This document shows positions 50,700-62,489 of a DNA stretch of 64,000 nucleotides, piece by piece. This DNA is from Bartonella melophagi K-2C (GTDB lineage: Bacteria > Pseudomonadota > Alphaproteobacteria > Rhizobiales > Rhizobiaceae): the NCBI RefSeq assembly GCF_000278255.1, contig NZ_JH725081.1, positions 603,008 to 667,007 of the forward strand, given 5' to 3'. The notes below the pieces were generated by a model. That model saw nothing but the letters and a program-made list of their open reading frames with translations. It had not been told where the DNA came from and made no database searches. A program made the translations under genes and the position numbers. The stretch's first letter is position 1. Every line of letters starts with the position of its first letter.

Positions 50700-52184
50700 A
50701 TGTTACTGAAACGCTTTGTCACGATAATCATTATCTGTATGGTTTTGTCTTTATTAAGATCAGTAAGTTGGTCTAATGTTACTTTACAGAAAGATATATC
50801 ATTATCAGTTCCTGATTTAGCTGCTACCCTTTTAGATACAGTCGTAAATATTTCTACAACGCAAATAGTTTATGGGACTGAGCAAGATGAACATACTCCT
50901 GCTCCTGTTATTTCGAAAGATTCATTACTACAGGAGTATTTTGATGATTTTTTTACACCAAAAGATGGTCAGGAGAGGAGTCAGTTTCAAAAAGTACGTT
51001 CTCTGGGATCAGGTTTTATAATTGATGCGCAAAAAGGGCTTATTGTTACAAATTACCACGTTATCGTAGATGCTGATGATATTGAGGTTAATTTTACTGA
51101 TGGCACAAAGCTAAAAGCGAAATTACTTGGAAAAGATAGTAAGACAGATTTAGCTTTACTTCAGGTAACACCAGGAAGCAAAAAATTAACAGCTGTACGT
51201 TTTGGTAATTCAGAAAAAGTACGTATTGGTGATTGGGTTATGGCTATCGGTAACCCTTTTGGTTTTGGTGGTAGTGTAACGGTTGGAATTATTTCTGCAC
51301 GTAATCGTGATCTTAATGCTGGTCCTTATGATAATTTTATTCAAACAGATGCAGCAATTAACCGAGGAAATTCTGGAGGTCCATTATTTGATAGAAATGG
51401 TGAAGTGATTGGCATTAATACAGCAATTGTTTCGCCTTCTGGAGGATCAATTGGGATTGGTTTTGCTATACCATCTGATATGGCTATTTCTATTATCAAT
51501 CAATTGCGTGATTTTGGGGAAGTAAGACGCGGTTGGTTGGCTATTCGTATTCAACCTGTAACAGATGATATTGCAGAAAGTTTGAAATTAGACCAGGCTG
51601 TTGGGGCATTAGTTGCGGGTAAAATCGAACATGCAAAAGTAGATAATAGCCAATTACACGTTGGTGATGTTATCCTTTATTTTGAGAATACTAAAATAAA
51701 GAATGCACGTGATTTACCGCGTTTAGCAGCAGAAAGTCCTGTAGGGAAAGTGGTAAATATTACGGTTTTACGTGATGGACAGGAAAAAACAGTAAAAGTT
51801 AAACTTGGTCGTTTAGTTGAAACTGATTCAAATGAAAATAAAGCGGAAAAATCTGATAAGAAAAAAAGTAGCGCAGATACTATTACAATGCAGCTTATGG
51901 GCATGACATTATTGGCACTTAACTCTGATTTACGCCAACGTTATTCAATTAATGATAAGCTTAATGGATTAGTTGTAACATCTGTAGCACGAGATAGTGC
52001 GGCTGATAAAAAACGTATTGGAGTTGGTGAAGTAATAGTTGATATCAATCAAAGTGCGGTCACAACAGTTGATGATGCTAAAAAACGTTTTCATAAATTA
52101 CGTGAAGCAGGACGCAAAAACGCTTTATTTATTATTGCTCGTCCTGATGGAGAATTGCGATTTGTAACAATCCGAATGGATTGA
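50700..52184 (+). CDS. Do-family serine protease (DegP/HtrA type)
   Basis: Periplasmic protease/chaperone of protein quality control. 494 residues: signal peptide about 1-26, trypsin-like domain with catalytic His120 (TNYHVI), Asp150 (SKTDLALL) and Ser225 (NRGNSGGPLF), then two PDZ domains (about 280-370 and 400-485). A charged Lys/Ser-rich linker (ENKAEKSDKKKSS) sits between the PDZ domains. Its position after hflKC is the Rhizobiales order, joining two membrane-proteolysis functions. Several Do paralogues usually coexist, so I do not assign degP or degQ. Confidence 0.94.
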   Translation: MLLKRFVTIIIICMVLSLLRSVSWSNVTLQKDISLSVPDLAATLLDTVVNISTTQIVYGTEQDEHTPAPVISKDSLLQEYFDDFFTPKDGQERSQFQKVRSLGSGFIIDAQKGLIVTNYHVIVDADDIEVNFTDGTKLKAKLLGKDSKTDLALLQVTPGSKKLTAVRFGNSEKVRIGDWVMAIGNPFGFGGSVTVGIISARNRDLNAGPYDNFIQTDAAINRGNSGGPLFDRNGEVIGINTAIVSPSGGSIGIGFAIPSDMAISIINQLRDFGEVRRGWLAIRIQPVTDDIAESLKLDQAVGALVAGKIEHAKVDNSQLHVGDVILYFENTKIKNARDLPRLAAESPVGKVVNITVLRDGQEKTVKVKLGRLVETDSNENKAEKSDKKKSSADTITMQLMGMTLLALNSDLRQRYSINDKLNGLVVTSVARDSAADKKRIGVGEVIVDINQSAVTTVDDAKKRFHKLREAGRKNALFIIARPDGELRFVTIRMD

Positions 52185-52645
52185 TGTTTTGCAATACCTT
52201 TGTTTTCGTTGTAAAAAATAATTTTTATAAGGCAGTGCTTTTATGCGTAATGCCAATTAAAAAGAGCTGTTATCGTTTATAGATAACGCAGTAATGTTAA
52301 CAATATCTGTATGCAAATTCTAATTTTTAACCCATTTAGAATATATTTTATCGTAATTGAAATTCATACGTACAAAAAAAAGTTTTTATAGAGAGTAGTT
52401 TTAATTTCTTTATTAATCGTAATGCTTTAATCTTATTTTAGAATTATTGTATTGCTTGTTTTACCTTTTAAAGAATAAAAATACTGTTGCGTTAGCTTTT
52501 TCTCTTTATTTAAGTGTGTCAATGCTTCTTGTGTTCACATTTTAAGGAATTCTATTTACAACGTTATAGGTAAATACTGAATTTAATATTAATGATGGGC
52601 ATTGCAATTAAGTGATTGATTAATGGATATAAAAGGCTTCCATTC
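52185..52645. other. spacer upstream of miaA
   Basis: About 460 nt, very AT-rich. No ORF with a ribosome site, no hairpin terminator and no RNA fold is seen. Confidence 0.35.
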
Positions 52646-53521
52646 ATGACACAGAGAATGGTTACATTGATAGCTGGTCCAACGGCAAGCGGAAAGTCAA
52701 AACTTGCATTTAAAATAGCTCAAGAGAAAAATGCTATTATCATTAATACTGATTCTATGCAGATTTATGATGTGTTGAATATTTTAACAGCAAGGCCAAC
52801 AAAAGCTGATACTTTGATTATTCCACACTATCTTTATGGTTATGTAAGTCCCGCTTTTAACTATTCGGTAGGGCAATGGTCGAGCGATGTTGAAAAGCTT
52901 TTAAGCTCATTTCCGTTAAAACCACTTATTTTTGTTGGGGGAACAGGGCTTTATTTTCGTGCGCTTTTAGAAGGGATTTCAAAAATCCCTTCTATTCCAG
53001 ATGCTATACGAGAAAAATGGCGAATGCGACTTTATAAGGAAGGAGCTGAAAGTCTTTATCATGAGTTATTGCAGGTTGATGCTGCTCTTTGTGAAAAAAT
53101 TGCTCCACAAGATGGACAACGAATTATTCGTGCTTTGGAAGTTTATGAATCAACAGGTAAGAGATTAAGTTGGTGGCAAAAGAAAAAAACGAGATCCTTA
53201 ATTGCGCAAGATTGTTCAGAGAAAACTCTTCTTATTCCCCCACGTCAATTACTTTATGAACGCATTAATGAGCGGTTTAACCATATGGTTGAAAGAGGAG
53301 TGTTAGAAGAAGTAATTGCTATGAAGAAGCTCATGCTTTCTCCTTTACTACCAGCGATGAAAGCTATAGGGGTACGTGAACTTATGGCTTATTTAGATGG
53401 ATATAAAAGTTTTGAAGATGCTATTGAAGAAGCAAAAATGCAAACTAGGAGATATGCAAAAAGGCAAATGACATGGTTTAATAACCAATTTGATGACAAA
53501 TGGAATCTCATTTATTCATAA
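52646..53521 (+). CDS. miaA: tRNA dimethylallyltransferase MiaA
   Basis: Transfers a dimethylallyl group to A37 of tRNAs that read codons starting with U. 291 residues. P-loop GPTASGKS at 11-18, NTDSMQIYDVLNILTARPT (substrate region), GGTGLYFRAL, DGQRIIRALEVY, and the C-terminal QTRRYAKRQMTWF. Start set at the ATG at 52646 (MTQRMVTLIAGP), nine nt after AAAAGG; the frame itself opens at a TTG 30 nt earlier. Confidence 0.95.
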   Translation: MTQRMVTLIAGPTASGKSKLAFKIAQEKNAIIINTDSMQIYDVLNILTARPTKADTLIIPHYLYGYVSPAFNYSVGQWSSDVEKLLSSFPLKPLIFVGGTGLYFRALLEGISKIPSIPDAIREKWRMRLYKEGAESLYHELLQVDAALCEKIAPQDGQRIIRALEVYESTGKRLSWWQKKKTRSLIAQDCSEKTLLIPPRQLLYERINERFNHMVERGVLEEVIAMKKLMLSPLLPAMKAIGVRELMAYLDGYKSFEDAIEEAKMQTRRYAKRQMTWFNNQFDDKWNLIYS

Positions 53522-53605
53522 AACAAAGAGTAGGAAAAAATATCACAATTGTTTAAAAAAAAGAGAATATTTTGAATGAAAAATTTTTCAAAAAGCAATT
53601 TTCAA

Positions 53606-53634
53606 TTGACGAATAACATTAATGAAATTAAAAT
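53606..53634 (+). promoter_or_regulatory. putative ilvI promoter
   Basis: TTGACG at 53606-53611 and TAAAAT at 53629-53634 with 17-nt spacing, the best -35/-10 pair in this region. It would start transcription near 53641, giving a leader of about 127 nt with a terminator hairpin before ilvI. Computed by eye. Confidence 0.5.
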
Positions 53635-53693
53635 CTTTGTCTATAGAAAGTGCTCTTATCGTTGCTTATAAAGATAAGAAGTTCGATTTATGA
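53622..53693 (+). CDS. possible leader peptide of ilvI (23 codons)
   Basis: Short frame ending 22 nt before the terminator hairpin upstream of ilvI, with consecutive Ala-Leu-Ile-Val-Ala codons (residues 11-15 of MKLKSLSIESALIVAYK...). Peptides with runs of the regulated amino acids are the sensors of attenuation. Against it: no ribosome site precedes the ATG, and the best promoter overlaps it, so only a downstream TTG (53637) could start on that transcript. Confidence 0.3.
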   Translation: MKLKSLSIESALIVAYKDKKFDL

Positions 53694-53715
53694 TATTTTC
53701 TCCTTATATGCTATA

Positions 53716-53736
53716 GGCTCCTTTGGAGCCTTTTTT
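53716..53736 (+). terminator. terminator hairpin just upstream of ilvI (attenuator candidate)
   Basis: GGCTCC-TTT-GGAGCC followed by six T, ending 31 nt before the ilvI start codon. It is nearly 200 nt after the miaA stop. The position immediately ahead of an amino-acid biosynthesis gene suggests an attenuator, but it could simply end the miaA transcript. Confidence 0.8.
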
Positions 53737-53767
53737 GTTATGCTGTAAGAATAGACGAGTAGAAAAA

Positions 53768-55567
53768 ATGACAGATCATCCAAGAACAAAAGAGAGAGCA
53801 GATGGGAAGATAATGTCGGGGGCTGAAATGGTAATTCAGGCTCTCATTGATCAGGGGGTTGAACATATTTTTGGTTATCCTGGTGGAGCTGTTCTTCCTA
53901 TTTTTGACGCGATTTATAAACAAGATTCATTTCAACATATTTTAGTGCGTCATGAACAAGCAGCAGGTCATGCGGCGGAAGGCTATGCACGCAGTACCGG
54001 AAAAGTTGGTGTTGTGCTTGTAACTTCTGGTCCGGGAGCAACCAATGCTGTAACTCCTTTGCAAGACGCATTGATGGATTCTATCCCTATTGTTTGTTTT
54101 TCTGGTCAGGTACCTACAACTTTGATTGGAACAAATGGTTTTCAAGAAGCGGATACAGTTAGTATTACGCGGTCTTGTACTAAACATAATTGGCTTGTTA
54201 AAGATGTGAATGATCTTGCACAAATTATTCATGAAGCATTTCATATTGCTCGATCGGGGCGTCCAGGGCCAGTTTTAGTTGATATTCCTAAAGATATTCA
54301 ATGTGCTTCAGGTGTTTACAGGGCGCTTCAAGCTATAACATCTATACATTATCATGCCCAACCAAAAGAGGATACAAAAGCTATTGAACATGCTGCTTCT
54401 CTTTTAGCAGAAGCTAAACGACCTGTTATTTATTCTGGTGGTGGTGTTATTTCATCAGGACTTGAAGCTGTACGACTTTTACGTGATTTAGTTCAATTAG
54501 GAGATTTTCCGATCACTTCAACATTAATGGGGCTTGGTGCTTACTCTGCTTCTGGCAAAAATTGGCTTGGAATGCTCGGAATGCATGGAACTTATGAAGC
54601 TAATATGACCATGCATCATTGTGATGTCATGTTAGCTCTTGGTGCACGGTTTGATGATCGTGTTACTGGGCGGCTTGATGCATTTGCACCTCATGCGCGC
54701 ATTATACACGTTGATGTTGATCCTTCTTCTATCAATAAAATAGTTAAAGTAGACGTTCCTATTATTGGGGATGTCGCCTATGTTTTAAAAAATATGATAC
54801 AATATTTGTGTGCACTACAACCTGTATTTAATAAGAAAAGTCAGGATGAATGGTGGACACAAATTAATCAATGGCGTGCTCGTAATTCATTAGTATATGT
54901 CAAGAAAAAAGATGTTATTATGCCGCAATATGCTCTTGAACGGCTTCATGCTCTTACCAAAGATGCCAATACTTATATTACAACTGATGTTGGGCAACAT
55001 CAGATGTGGGCTGCACAATATTGTCGTTTTGAGGAACCAAACCGTTGGATGACTTCTGGTGGTCTTGGAACAATGGGGTATGGTTTTCCTTCTGCTATTG
55101 GTGTTCAAATTGCACATCCTAATGCACTTGTTATATGTGTTTCTGGTGATGCTTCAATTCAGATGAATATTCAAGAACTTGCAACAGCAGTTCAGCATAA
55201 TACACCTGTAAAGGTTTTTATTTTGAACAATCAGTATATGGGTATGGTCCGCCAGTGGCAGCAATTATTACACGGCAATCGTTTTTCTAATTCTTATATA
55301 GAATCGATGCCTGATTTTGTTAAATTGGCACAGGCTTATGGAGCAGTTGGTATTTGTTGCTCAAAACCAGATGAACTTGATGATAAAATTCAGCAAATGA
55401 TTGATTGCGATAAACCGGTTTTATTTGATTGCCATGTTGATAATTTAGAAAATTGTCTTCCTATGATTCCGTCTGGGTGTGCACATAATGATATGCTGTT
55501 GCCTGATGAGGCCAATGATGAAGTAGTTGCTAATGCTGTTCCTGTTACAGGAAAATTATTCGTATAG
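53768..55567 (+). CDS. ilvI: acetolactate synthase, catalytic subunit
   Basis: Thiamine-diphosphate enzyme making acetolactate / acetohydroxybutyrate, first shared step of valine, leucine and isoleucine synthesis. Start at the ATG at 53768 ([10 protein letters not shown]); the frame is open from 53723. 599 residues: TPP-activating Glu63 ([15 protein letters not shown]), FAD-region [35 protein letters not shown], and the TPP/Mg motif SGDASIQMN...ILNN. The regulatory subunit gene ilvH, normally next, is not found downstream. ilvC follows 3 kb later. Confidence 0.94.
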   Translation: MTDHPRTKERADGKIMSGAEMVIQALIDQGVEHIFGYPGGAVLPIFDAIYKQDSFQHILVRHEQAAGHAAEGYARSTGKVGVVLVTSGPGATNAVTPLQDALMDSIPIVCFSGQVPTTLIGTNGFQEADTVSITRSCTKHNWLVKDVNDLAQIIHEAFHIARSGRPGPVLVDIPKDIQCASGVYRALQAITSIHYHAQPKEDTKAIEHAASLLAEAKRPVIYSGGGVISSGLEAVRLLRDLVQLGDFPITSTLMGLGAYSASGKNWLGMLGMHGTYEANMTMHHCDVMLALGARFDDRVTGRLDAFAPHARIIHVDVDPSSINKIVKVDVPIIGDVAYVLKNMIQYLCALQPVFNKKSQDEWWTQINQWRARNSLVYVKKKDVIMPQYALERLHALTKDANTYITTDVGQHQMWAAQYCRFEEPNRWMTSGGLGTMGYGFPSAIGVQIAHPNALVICVSGDASIQMNIQELATAVQHNTPVKVFILNNQYMGMVRQWQQLLHGNRFSNSYIESMPDFVKLAQAYGAVGICCSKPDELDDKIQQMIDCDKPVLFDCHVDNLENCLPMIPSGCAHNDMLLPDEANDEVVANAVPVTGKLFV

Positions 55568-56091
55568 AGAGTTTGAAATCTGTTATATTCAATTGAAAAT
55601 TTTATTTCAGCTTATTTCACTATTTGTGATCATGATTAATAGAAATTGGTATGTCGGTTTTAAGTTGATAATAAGCCGGATATTTTAGCATATATCATTG
55701 ATTTATTTTTAGAATATGGAGATTATTGCCGTTTATTGTATGTGTTGATTTGGCTATTTGTCGGTCAATTGGAATTTTTCTTCAATAAGAATAGGCTTAA
55801 TTAAGGGGTTATAGGCGATGGATAGTACAAGTTTTGTAAATATGGTGAAAGTATTTTGTGTAAAATTAGTATGACGATGGACTATTTTAATTTTTAAATT
55901 ATTGAAAACCTATCTAACATTGATCAATTTGGTAAATGCTTTACGTTTTTTGAAGTTTATAAAATATACTAAAGTTTGGCTCAAAAATGAGCTGAGATTT
56001 TAAAACACCATAAGGAATAAGCTTATCTTTGATAATAGTTTTTATTTTCAAAATGCTTGCTCTTTTTGCTCGAATCTTGTCTTGATAGGCC
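55568..56091. other. spacer where ilvH would be expected
   Basis: About 520 nt. None of the six frames shows the ACT-domain start of an ilvH product or any sizeable intact frame. An 18-codon frame behind AAGGGG (55818-55874) is too short to judge. Confidence 0.4.
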
Positions 56092-57213
56092 ATGCAGTTT
56101 TCATCAGAACAAGATAATGCGCTGAAGGCTGTAGCCACGTGGTTGAAAGACGGAAGTTCTCCTGTTTTTCGCCTTTTTGGCTATGCAGGAACCGGAAAAA
56201 CAACACTTGCTCGCTATTTTGCAGAAACAATAGATGGTTCTGTTCAGTTTGCTGCGTTTACAGGTAAAGCAGCACAAGTTTTGCGTTCTAAAGGGGCAAG
56301 TAATGCTCGTACTATCCATTCATTAATTTATTGTCCTCGTGGTGAGCAAGAAGTTTCTGATGAAGTAACAGGTAAAACATCTATAACACCAACATTTTCA
56401 TTAAATCGACAAAGTCCAATTGCGCAGGCTAAGCTTGTTGTTGTCGATGAATGTTCAATGGTAGATGAACAATTAGCACGTGATTTGATGAGTTTTCGCA
56501 CGCCAATTCTTGTCCTTGGTGATCCAGGTCAGTTGCCTCCCATATCAGGGGGCGGTTTTTTTTCTAGTGGTACACCAGATTTTCTTTTATCAGAAATTCA
56601 TCGACAAGCGTATGATAATCCAATTATTCGCCTAGCTATGGATGTACGTGAGGGGCGTGATATTGCTTATGGAGATTATGGGCTAGCACGTGTTGTTAAG
56701 CGCAAAGAACTTGATCAACAATTGGTATTAGATGCTGATCAACTTTTGGTGGGGCTGAATCGAACGCGCTATCTTTATAATAGGCGTTTGCGTGAGTTAA
56801 AGGGATTTATAGAAAAATATCCGCAGGTTGGGGACAGGCTTGTATGTTTGCGCAATGATTCAACAAAACGTTTGTTAAATGGCTCTTTGTGGACAGTTAT
56901 GACTTCAAAGAAGGAACTTGTTAAACTAGGTATTCATCTTCTTGTTAATTCGGAAGAAAGCGAATGGGGAGTTGTAAAAATTAAACTTCTCAAAGCAATT
57001 TTTGAAAATCCTGAAGATGAAATTTCATGGCAAATAAAAAAGAGATATGATGACTTTGATTATGGGTATGCATTGACTGTTCATAAAGCTCAAGGATCTC
57101 AATGGGATAATGTAGTTTTATTTGATGAAAGTTTTGCATTTCGTGATATGAATGCATGTTGGCTTTATACGGGGATTACGCGCGCAGCAAAACAGTTAAC
57201 AATTGTTAGATAG
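56092..57213 (+). CDS. RecD-like AAA ATPase / DNA helicase
   Basis: Superfamily 1B helicase-like protein of 373 residues, much shorter than RecD2. P-loop GYAGTGKTT at 30-38, Walker B VVDECSMVD, LVLGDPGQLPPISGGG, LSEIHRQ, and the C-terminal UvrD_C_2 motif YALTVHKAQGSQWDNVVLFDE with YTGITRA. It lacks the N-terminal domains of RecD2, as in other alphaproteobacterial members. Role in vivo not defined; probably DNA repair or processing. Monocistronic or weakly joined to pdxJ, 84 nt on. Confidence 0.88.
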   Translation: MQFSSEQDNALKAVATWLKDGSSPVFRLFGYAGTGKTTLARYFAETIDGSVQFAAFTGKAAQVLRSKGASNARTIHSLIYCPRGEQEVSDEVTGKTSITPTFSLNRQSPIAQAKLVVVDECSMVDEQLARDLMSFRTPILVLGDPGQLPPISGGGFFSSGTPDFLLSEIHRQAYDNPIIRLAMDVREGRDIAYGDYGLARVVKRKELDQQLVLDADQLLVGLNRTRYLYNRRLRELKGFIEKYPQVGDRLVCLRNDSTKRLLNGSLWTVMTSKKELVKLGIHLLVNSEESEWGVVKIKLLKAIFENPEDEISWQIKKRYDDFDYGYALTVHKAQGSQWDNVVLFDESFAFRDMNACWLYTGITRAAKQLTIVR

Positions 57214-57297
57214 GATGAGAAATAATTTTTATTGCCTGATTTTACAGGGAATTGTATTTTTCTCTGTCTTTAAAATTTAATAGAAATGGAAGTGTGT

Positions 57298-58032
57298 ATG
57301 GCAGTAAAACTTTCAGTTAATCTCAATGCTGTTGCTGTTTTGCGTAATCGGCGTCATCTGCCATGGCCGAGTGTGACAGATATTGGGTATAAAGCACTTA
57401 CAGCTGGTGCAGCGGGGTTGACAGTTCATCCGCGGCCGGATGAAAGACACATTTGTTTTTCTGATTTACCAGATATACGTTTTTTAATTAACAATAATTT
57501 TCCCACTGCTGAATTTAATATTGAAGGTTATCCAAGTGATATGTTTTTAGATATAGCAGAAAAATATGCTGATCAAATTACACTTGTGCCTGATGATCCA
57601 GCTCAGTCGACATCCGATCATGGTTGGGATTTTTCTAATGATGCGGAGTTTTTAACACCTATTGTACAACGCTTAAAAGAAAAGAAAGTTCGTGTCTCGT
57701 TATTTGCTAATCCAGTTGTAGAAGGTCTTGATATTGTTAAAAAGATTAATGCCGATCGTGTAGAGTTTTATACCGGAGCTTATAGTGGAGCATTTAAAGA
57801 TAAAGAAAAACAGAAGCAGGAGTTAGATAAACTTGTATTGGCGGCCAAAAAAGCCAGAAAGTTGCAATTAGGTATCAATGCAGGACATGATTTAACAGTT
57901 TCTAATCTTCCTGCTCTTGTTGATCGAATACCTTGGCTTGATGAAGTTTCCATTGGCCATGGGCTTATCGCTGATGCGTTAGAATATGGAGTACATGAGA
58001 CTGTTCAGCGTTTCATTCGTTTATTAGTATAA
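57298..58032 (+). CDS. pdxJ: pyridoxine 5'-phosphate synthase PdxJ
   Basis: Condenses 1-deoxyxylulose 5-phosphate with 3-amino-2-oxopropyl phosphate, final ring-forming step of the DXP-dependent vitamin B6 pathway. TIM barrel of 244 residues: [75 protein letters not shown] and [11 protein letters not shown]. The ATG at 57298 follows GGAAG and gives the family N-terminus; the frame is open 12 nt earlier. Confidence 0.95.
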   Translation: MAVKLSVNLNAVAVLRNRRHLPWPSVTDIGYKALTAGAAGLTVHPRPDERHICFSDLPDIRFLINNNFPTAEFNIEGYPSDMFLDIAEKYADQITLVPDDPAQSTSDHGWDFSNDAEFLTPIVQRLKEKKVRVSLFANPVVEGLDIVKKINADRVEFYTGAYSGAFKDKEKQKQELDKLVLAAKKARKLQLGINAGHDLTVSNLPALVDRIPWLDEVSIGHGLIADALEYGVHETVQRFIRLLV

Positions 58033-59759
<1,727 letters not shown>

Positions 59760-59777
59760 GATTTGTTGGGTTATGTG

Positions 59778-59800
59778 TAAAAAAGCTTAAGTATAAAGCT
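59778..59800 (-). terminator. weak terminator candidate after cycA
   Basis: On the - strand AGCTT-TATACTT-AAGCT is followed by TTTTTT, about 45 nt after the cycA stop. The 5-bp AT-rich stem makes it a weak call. Confidence 0.3.
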
Positions 59801-59845
59801 GGGTAACAAAAACTCTTTTTTATGATGTGCTTTTACGCATAACCT

Positions 59846-61246
59846 TTATTTTTTGTGTCTGATAAAATTCTTCTTTCCAAATATAAAGTACATAATACTT
59901 AAGAAAACAAACCAAAGTGATGTGTATTTTAAAGCTGCTAAAGTATCGGATTCTAACGTCAATAAAGAGATAATAAAGGCGAAGAAAGCCAGAGTAACCC
60001 AGCACATAAAAACACCTCCTGGCATTTTATAGATAGATATATCATGTTGCGTAGGGTAGTTGCGGCGGTAAGTAATATAGCTGATTAAAATCACAGACCA
60101 TACAAATATAAATAAAATTGCTGAAATGGTTGTAACGATTGTAAAAGCACCTATAGCAGTTGGAGATAACGATGAGAAAGTGTAACCTAATAAAATGCAC
60201 AGGCAAGAGAAGACTAATGCATTGGCTGGAACGTGGTTGTTGGAAAGTTTTCCTAAAAAAGCAGGAGCTCCCTGTTTAGTGGCAAGGCCGTATATCATAC
60301 GGCTAGTAGAAAAAATACCGCTATTTGCAGAAGATGCCGCTGATGTGAGAACGACAAAATTGACTATGCCAGCAGAGATTGGAATACCAGCAAGTAAAAA
60401 CATTTCTACAAATGGACTTTTATCTGGAACAACTTGATTCCAAGGTATGACTGACATAATTACAACAAGAGAGAAGATGTAAAAGAGTACAATACGAATA
60501 GGTATTGAGTTGATTGCTTTTGGTAATATCTTTTCAGGTTCTTTGACTTCAGCTGCGGTTGTTCCGGCCAGTTCGATGCCAGTAAAAGAAAAAATAGCAA
60601 TTTGAAATCCAGCAAAAAATCCAGTGATTCCTCGAGGGAAGACATTTCCATCATTCCATAAGTTACTAAGAGAGGAAACAGTGCCATTTGGGGAAGTAAA
60701 ACCGATAAAAACCATATAAAATCCAACAATAATTAATACCAGAATTGCTATGATTTTGATAAGACCGAACCAGAATTCAAGTTCACCAAATAATTTTACG
60801 GCTACAAGGTTAAACATTAAGAAAAAAAGGATACAAATAGGAACGGGAATCCATGGGTTGAGTGTAGGCCACCAAAATTGTGCATAACTAATGATAGCAA
60901 TAATATCTGCAACTCCGGTTACAATCCAGCATAACCAATAAGTCCAACCAATGAAAAAACCAATAGTCGGTCCCAATAATTCGGATGAAAAGTCCATAAA
61001 GGATCGATATTGTGTATTAGAAAGTAACAATTCTCCCATAGCCCGCATTACAAAATAGAGAATACAACCAATAATGGCGTAAACTAGTATAATTGAAGGG
61101 CCTGCAACGCTGATTGTTTTGCCTGATCCCATGAAGAGACCTGTTCCGATAGCACCACCAATAGCAATAAGTTGTACGTGGCGATTATCTAATCCACGTT
61201 GTAATTCCTTTTTATAATCTTCAGCTAAATTTGGTTTATGGTCCAT
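59846..61246 (-). CDS. cycA: D-serine/D-alanine/glycine transporter CycA
   Basis: Amino acid:H+ symporter of the APC superfamily in the inner membrane. 466 residues with 12 hydrophobic segments. The N-terminal RGLDNRHVQLIAIGGAIGTG and VRAMGELLLSN motif match the family, and the match to E. coli CycA, by recall, continues through FFAGFQIAIFSFTGIELAGT, AINSIPIRI, VVPDKSPFVE and SAASSANSGIFSTSRM. CycA takes up glycine, D-alanine and D-serine, and D-cycloserine enters by it in other bacteria. Substrate is inferred from similarity. Confidence 0.9.
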   Translation of the reverse strand: MDHKPNLAEDYKKELQRGLDNRHVQLIAIGGAIGTGLFMGSGKTISVAGPSIILVYAIIGCILYFVMRAMGELLLSNTQYRSFMDFSSELLGPTIGFFIGWTYWLCWIVTGVADIIAIISYAQFWWPTLNPWIPVPICILFFLMFNLVAVKLFGELEFWFGLIKIIAILVLIIVGFYMVFIGFTSPNGTVSSLSNLWNDGNVFPRGITGFFAGFQIAIFSFTGIELAGTTAAEVKEPEKILPKAINSIPIRIVLFYIFSLVVIMSVIPWNQVVPDKSPFVEMFLLAGIPISAGIVNFVVLTSAASSANSGIFSTSRMIYGLATKQGAPAFLGKLSNNHVPANALVFSCLCILLGYTFSSLSPTAIGAFTIVTTISAILFIFVWSVILISYITYRRNYPTQHDISIYKMPGGVFMCWVTLAFFAFIISLLTLESDTLAALKYTSLWFVFLSIMYFIFGKKNFIRHKK

Positions 61247-62137
61247 TTTTAGGAGATCCCCTTTATTATTTAAGACTAAATTACGCTAACAAAAAGACAA
61301 TTTCCATATGGAAGCATGATACAAGTGAGTCGTAAAGTAGAAAAACACTTTCAATAACTTTAAAGGTGTCGGGTGGTTCATAGAGAAGAAAAGTGAATAT
61401 AATATTGGTAAGACTACATCAATTTATTAAAATAGAACAATGGAAGTTAACCTATAAGCTTTAAGATATTACTTTTGTAAAGCAGGCTGATGATTGATAA
61501 AATAAGCGTAAAATTTATTATTCAAGTGATAACTGTAATTATGTTTTCTACACAAAGGGGACATGATTATAGCCGTTTTACTTACTATACTTTTTTATGA
61601 GTGAAGTTTGTTGGCAAGATGAGTGTATACTGAAATGAGTTACAATCAACAAACCTTAATAAGAATTGATATAGCCTATTTCAACATTCATAAATATGTT
61701 TTCAATGTTAATTTATTTTATTGAGAAAGTTATTGTATTTATAGTTTTGTCATAGTGTCCAATTTGCCTATATTATTTAATATAATGGACGACTCTTATA
61801 AAGCATTTTTGCTATAAAATTTAAAAGAGAGTGATAAGAGAAAAGGCACAATGAATATTGAAAGTTGTTGGTAATAAAATGAGAAGGAGTTTCAATTTTT
61901 AATAGAAATGTTGTGATATTATCACTAAATTTAACAATAAAATCTTATAGAATAAATGGTGGGTGATGAGGACGTACCGGTTATTAATAAAATCAATAAG
62001 TTACTGCAAAGGTAAGGGAACTTGTACTTATTGATTCTATTAAGTTTTTTTGCACTCTATCCCGCACCTTTTTGAAATCTTTTTATCGCTTATTCCTATC
62101 CATTTTTCTTAGATAGTCAGATTTGTCGACATGATAC
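61247..62137. other. spacer between cycA and higBA
   Basis: About 890 nt without a supported gene or tRNA. It contains an AT palindrome (61769-61784) and an 11-bp inverted repeat with 24-nt loop (61991-62036). It is the junction between core genes and the higBA/integrase segment, so an attachment site could lie here, but none is recognisable. Confidence 0.35.
61991..62036. repeat. 11-bp inverted repeat, 24-nt loop
   Basis: AATCAATAAGT (61991-62001) and ACTTATTGATT (62026-62036) are exact reverse complements. A T7 run follows about 10 nt later. It could be an RNA hairpin or a binding site; no gene ends immediately before it. Confidence 0.5.
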
Positions 62138-62177
62138 TTGACTTTTATTATTAGTAGTCGTATAGTTATAGTATACG
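62138..62177 (+). promoter_or_regulatory. higBA promoter with overlapping operator-like palindrome
   Basis: TTGACT (62138-62143), 17-nt spacer, TATAGT (62161-62166). The inverted repeat CGTATA...TATACG (62159-62164 / 62172-62177) covers the -10 box and start site, as expected for autorepression by the HigA antitoxin. Promoter and repeat are seen; HigA binding is inferred. Confidence 0.6.
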
Positions 62178-62190
62178 ATAAGGAATGGTA

Positions 62191-62472
62191 ATGGCAATTG
62201 TGAGCTTCAAGCATAAAGGCTTAAAATTATTTTACACAACGGGCTCCACAAAAGCTATTCAAGCAGCTCACACAAAAAAGTTACGTATTATTTTAACGGC
62301 TTTAACAAGTGCTACGTGCCCTGAAATGCTGAAAGCACCTGCTTTTAAAATGCACTCTCTTAAAGGTGAATTTGCGGGCTACTATTCCATATGGGTTAAC
62401 GGCAATTGGCGCATTACCTTTCGTTTTATCGGAACAGATGTTGAACTTGTTGATTATCAAGATTACCATTGA
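62191..62472 (+). CDS. higB: HigB/RelE-family toxin
   Basis: Ribosome-dependent mRNA interferase type toxin of the RelE superfamily. 93 residues, starting FKHKGLKLFYTTGSTKAI and continuing with LTALTSATCPEMLKAPAFKMHSLKGEFAGYYSIWVNGNWRITFRF, the HigB core (conserved His-x-Leu-Lys-Gly and W-R-x-x-F). AAGGA lies six nt before the ATG at 62191, so I prefer it to the ATG at 62185. The toxin precedes the antitoxin, the order that distinguishes higBA from most toxin-antitoxin pairs. Confidence 0.92.
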   Translation: MAIVSFKHKGLKLFYTTGSTKAIQAAHTKKLRIILTALTSATCPEMLKAPAFKMHSLKGEFAGYYSIWVNGNWRITFRFIGTDVELVDYQDYH

Positions 62473-62489
62473 TGAAAGGAAGTAAAACA

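Noticed and set aside
61769..61784. Perfect palindrome TATATTA-TT-TAATATA
   Set aside because: It is made of A and T only in a very AT-rich spacer, so it is expected by chance; it is not next to a promoter I can recognise.
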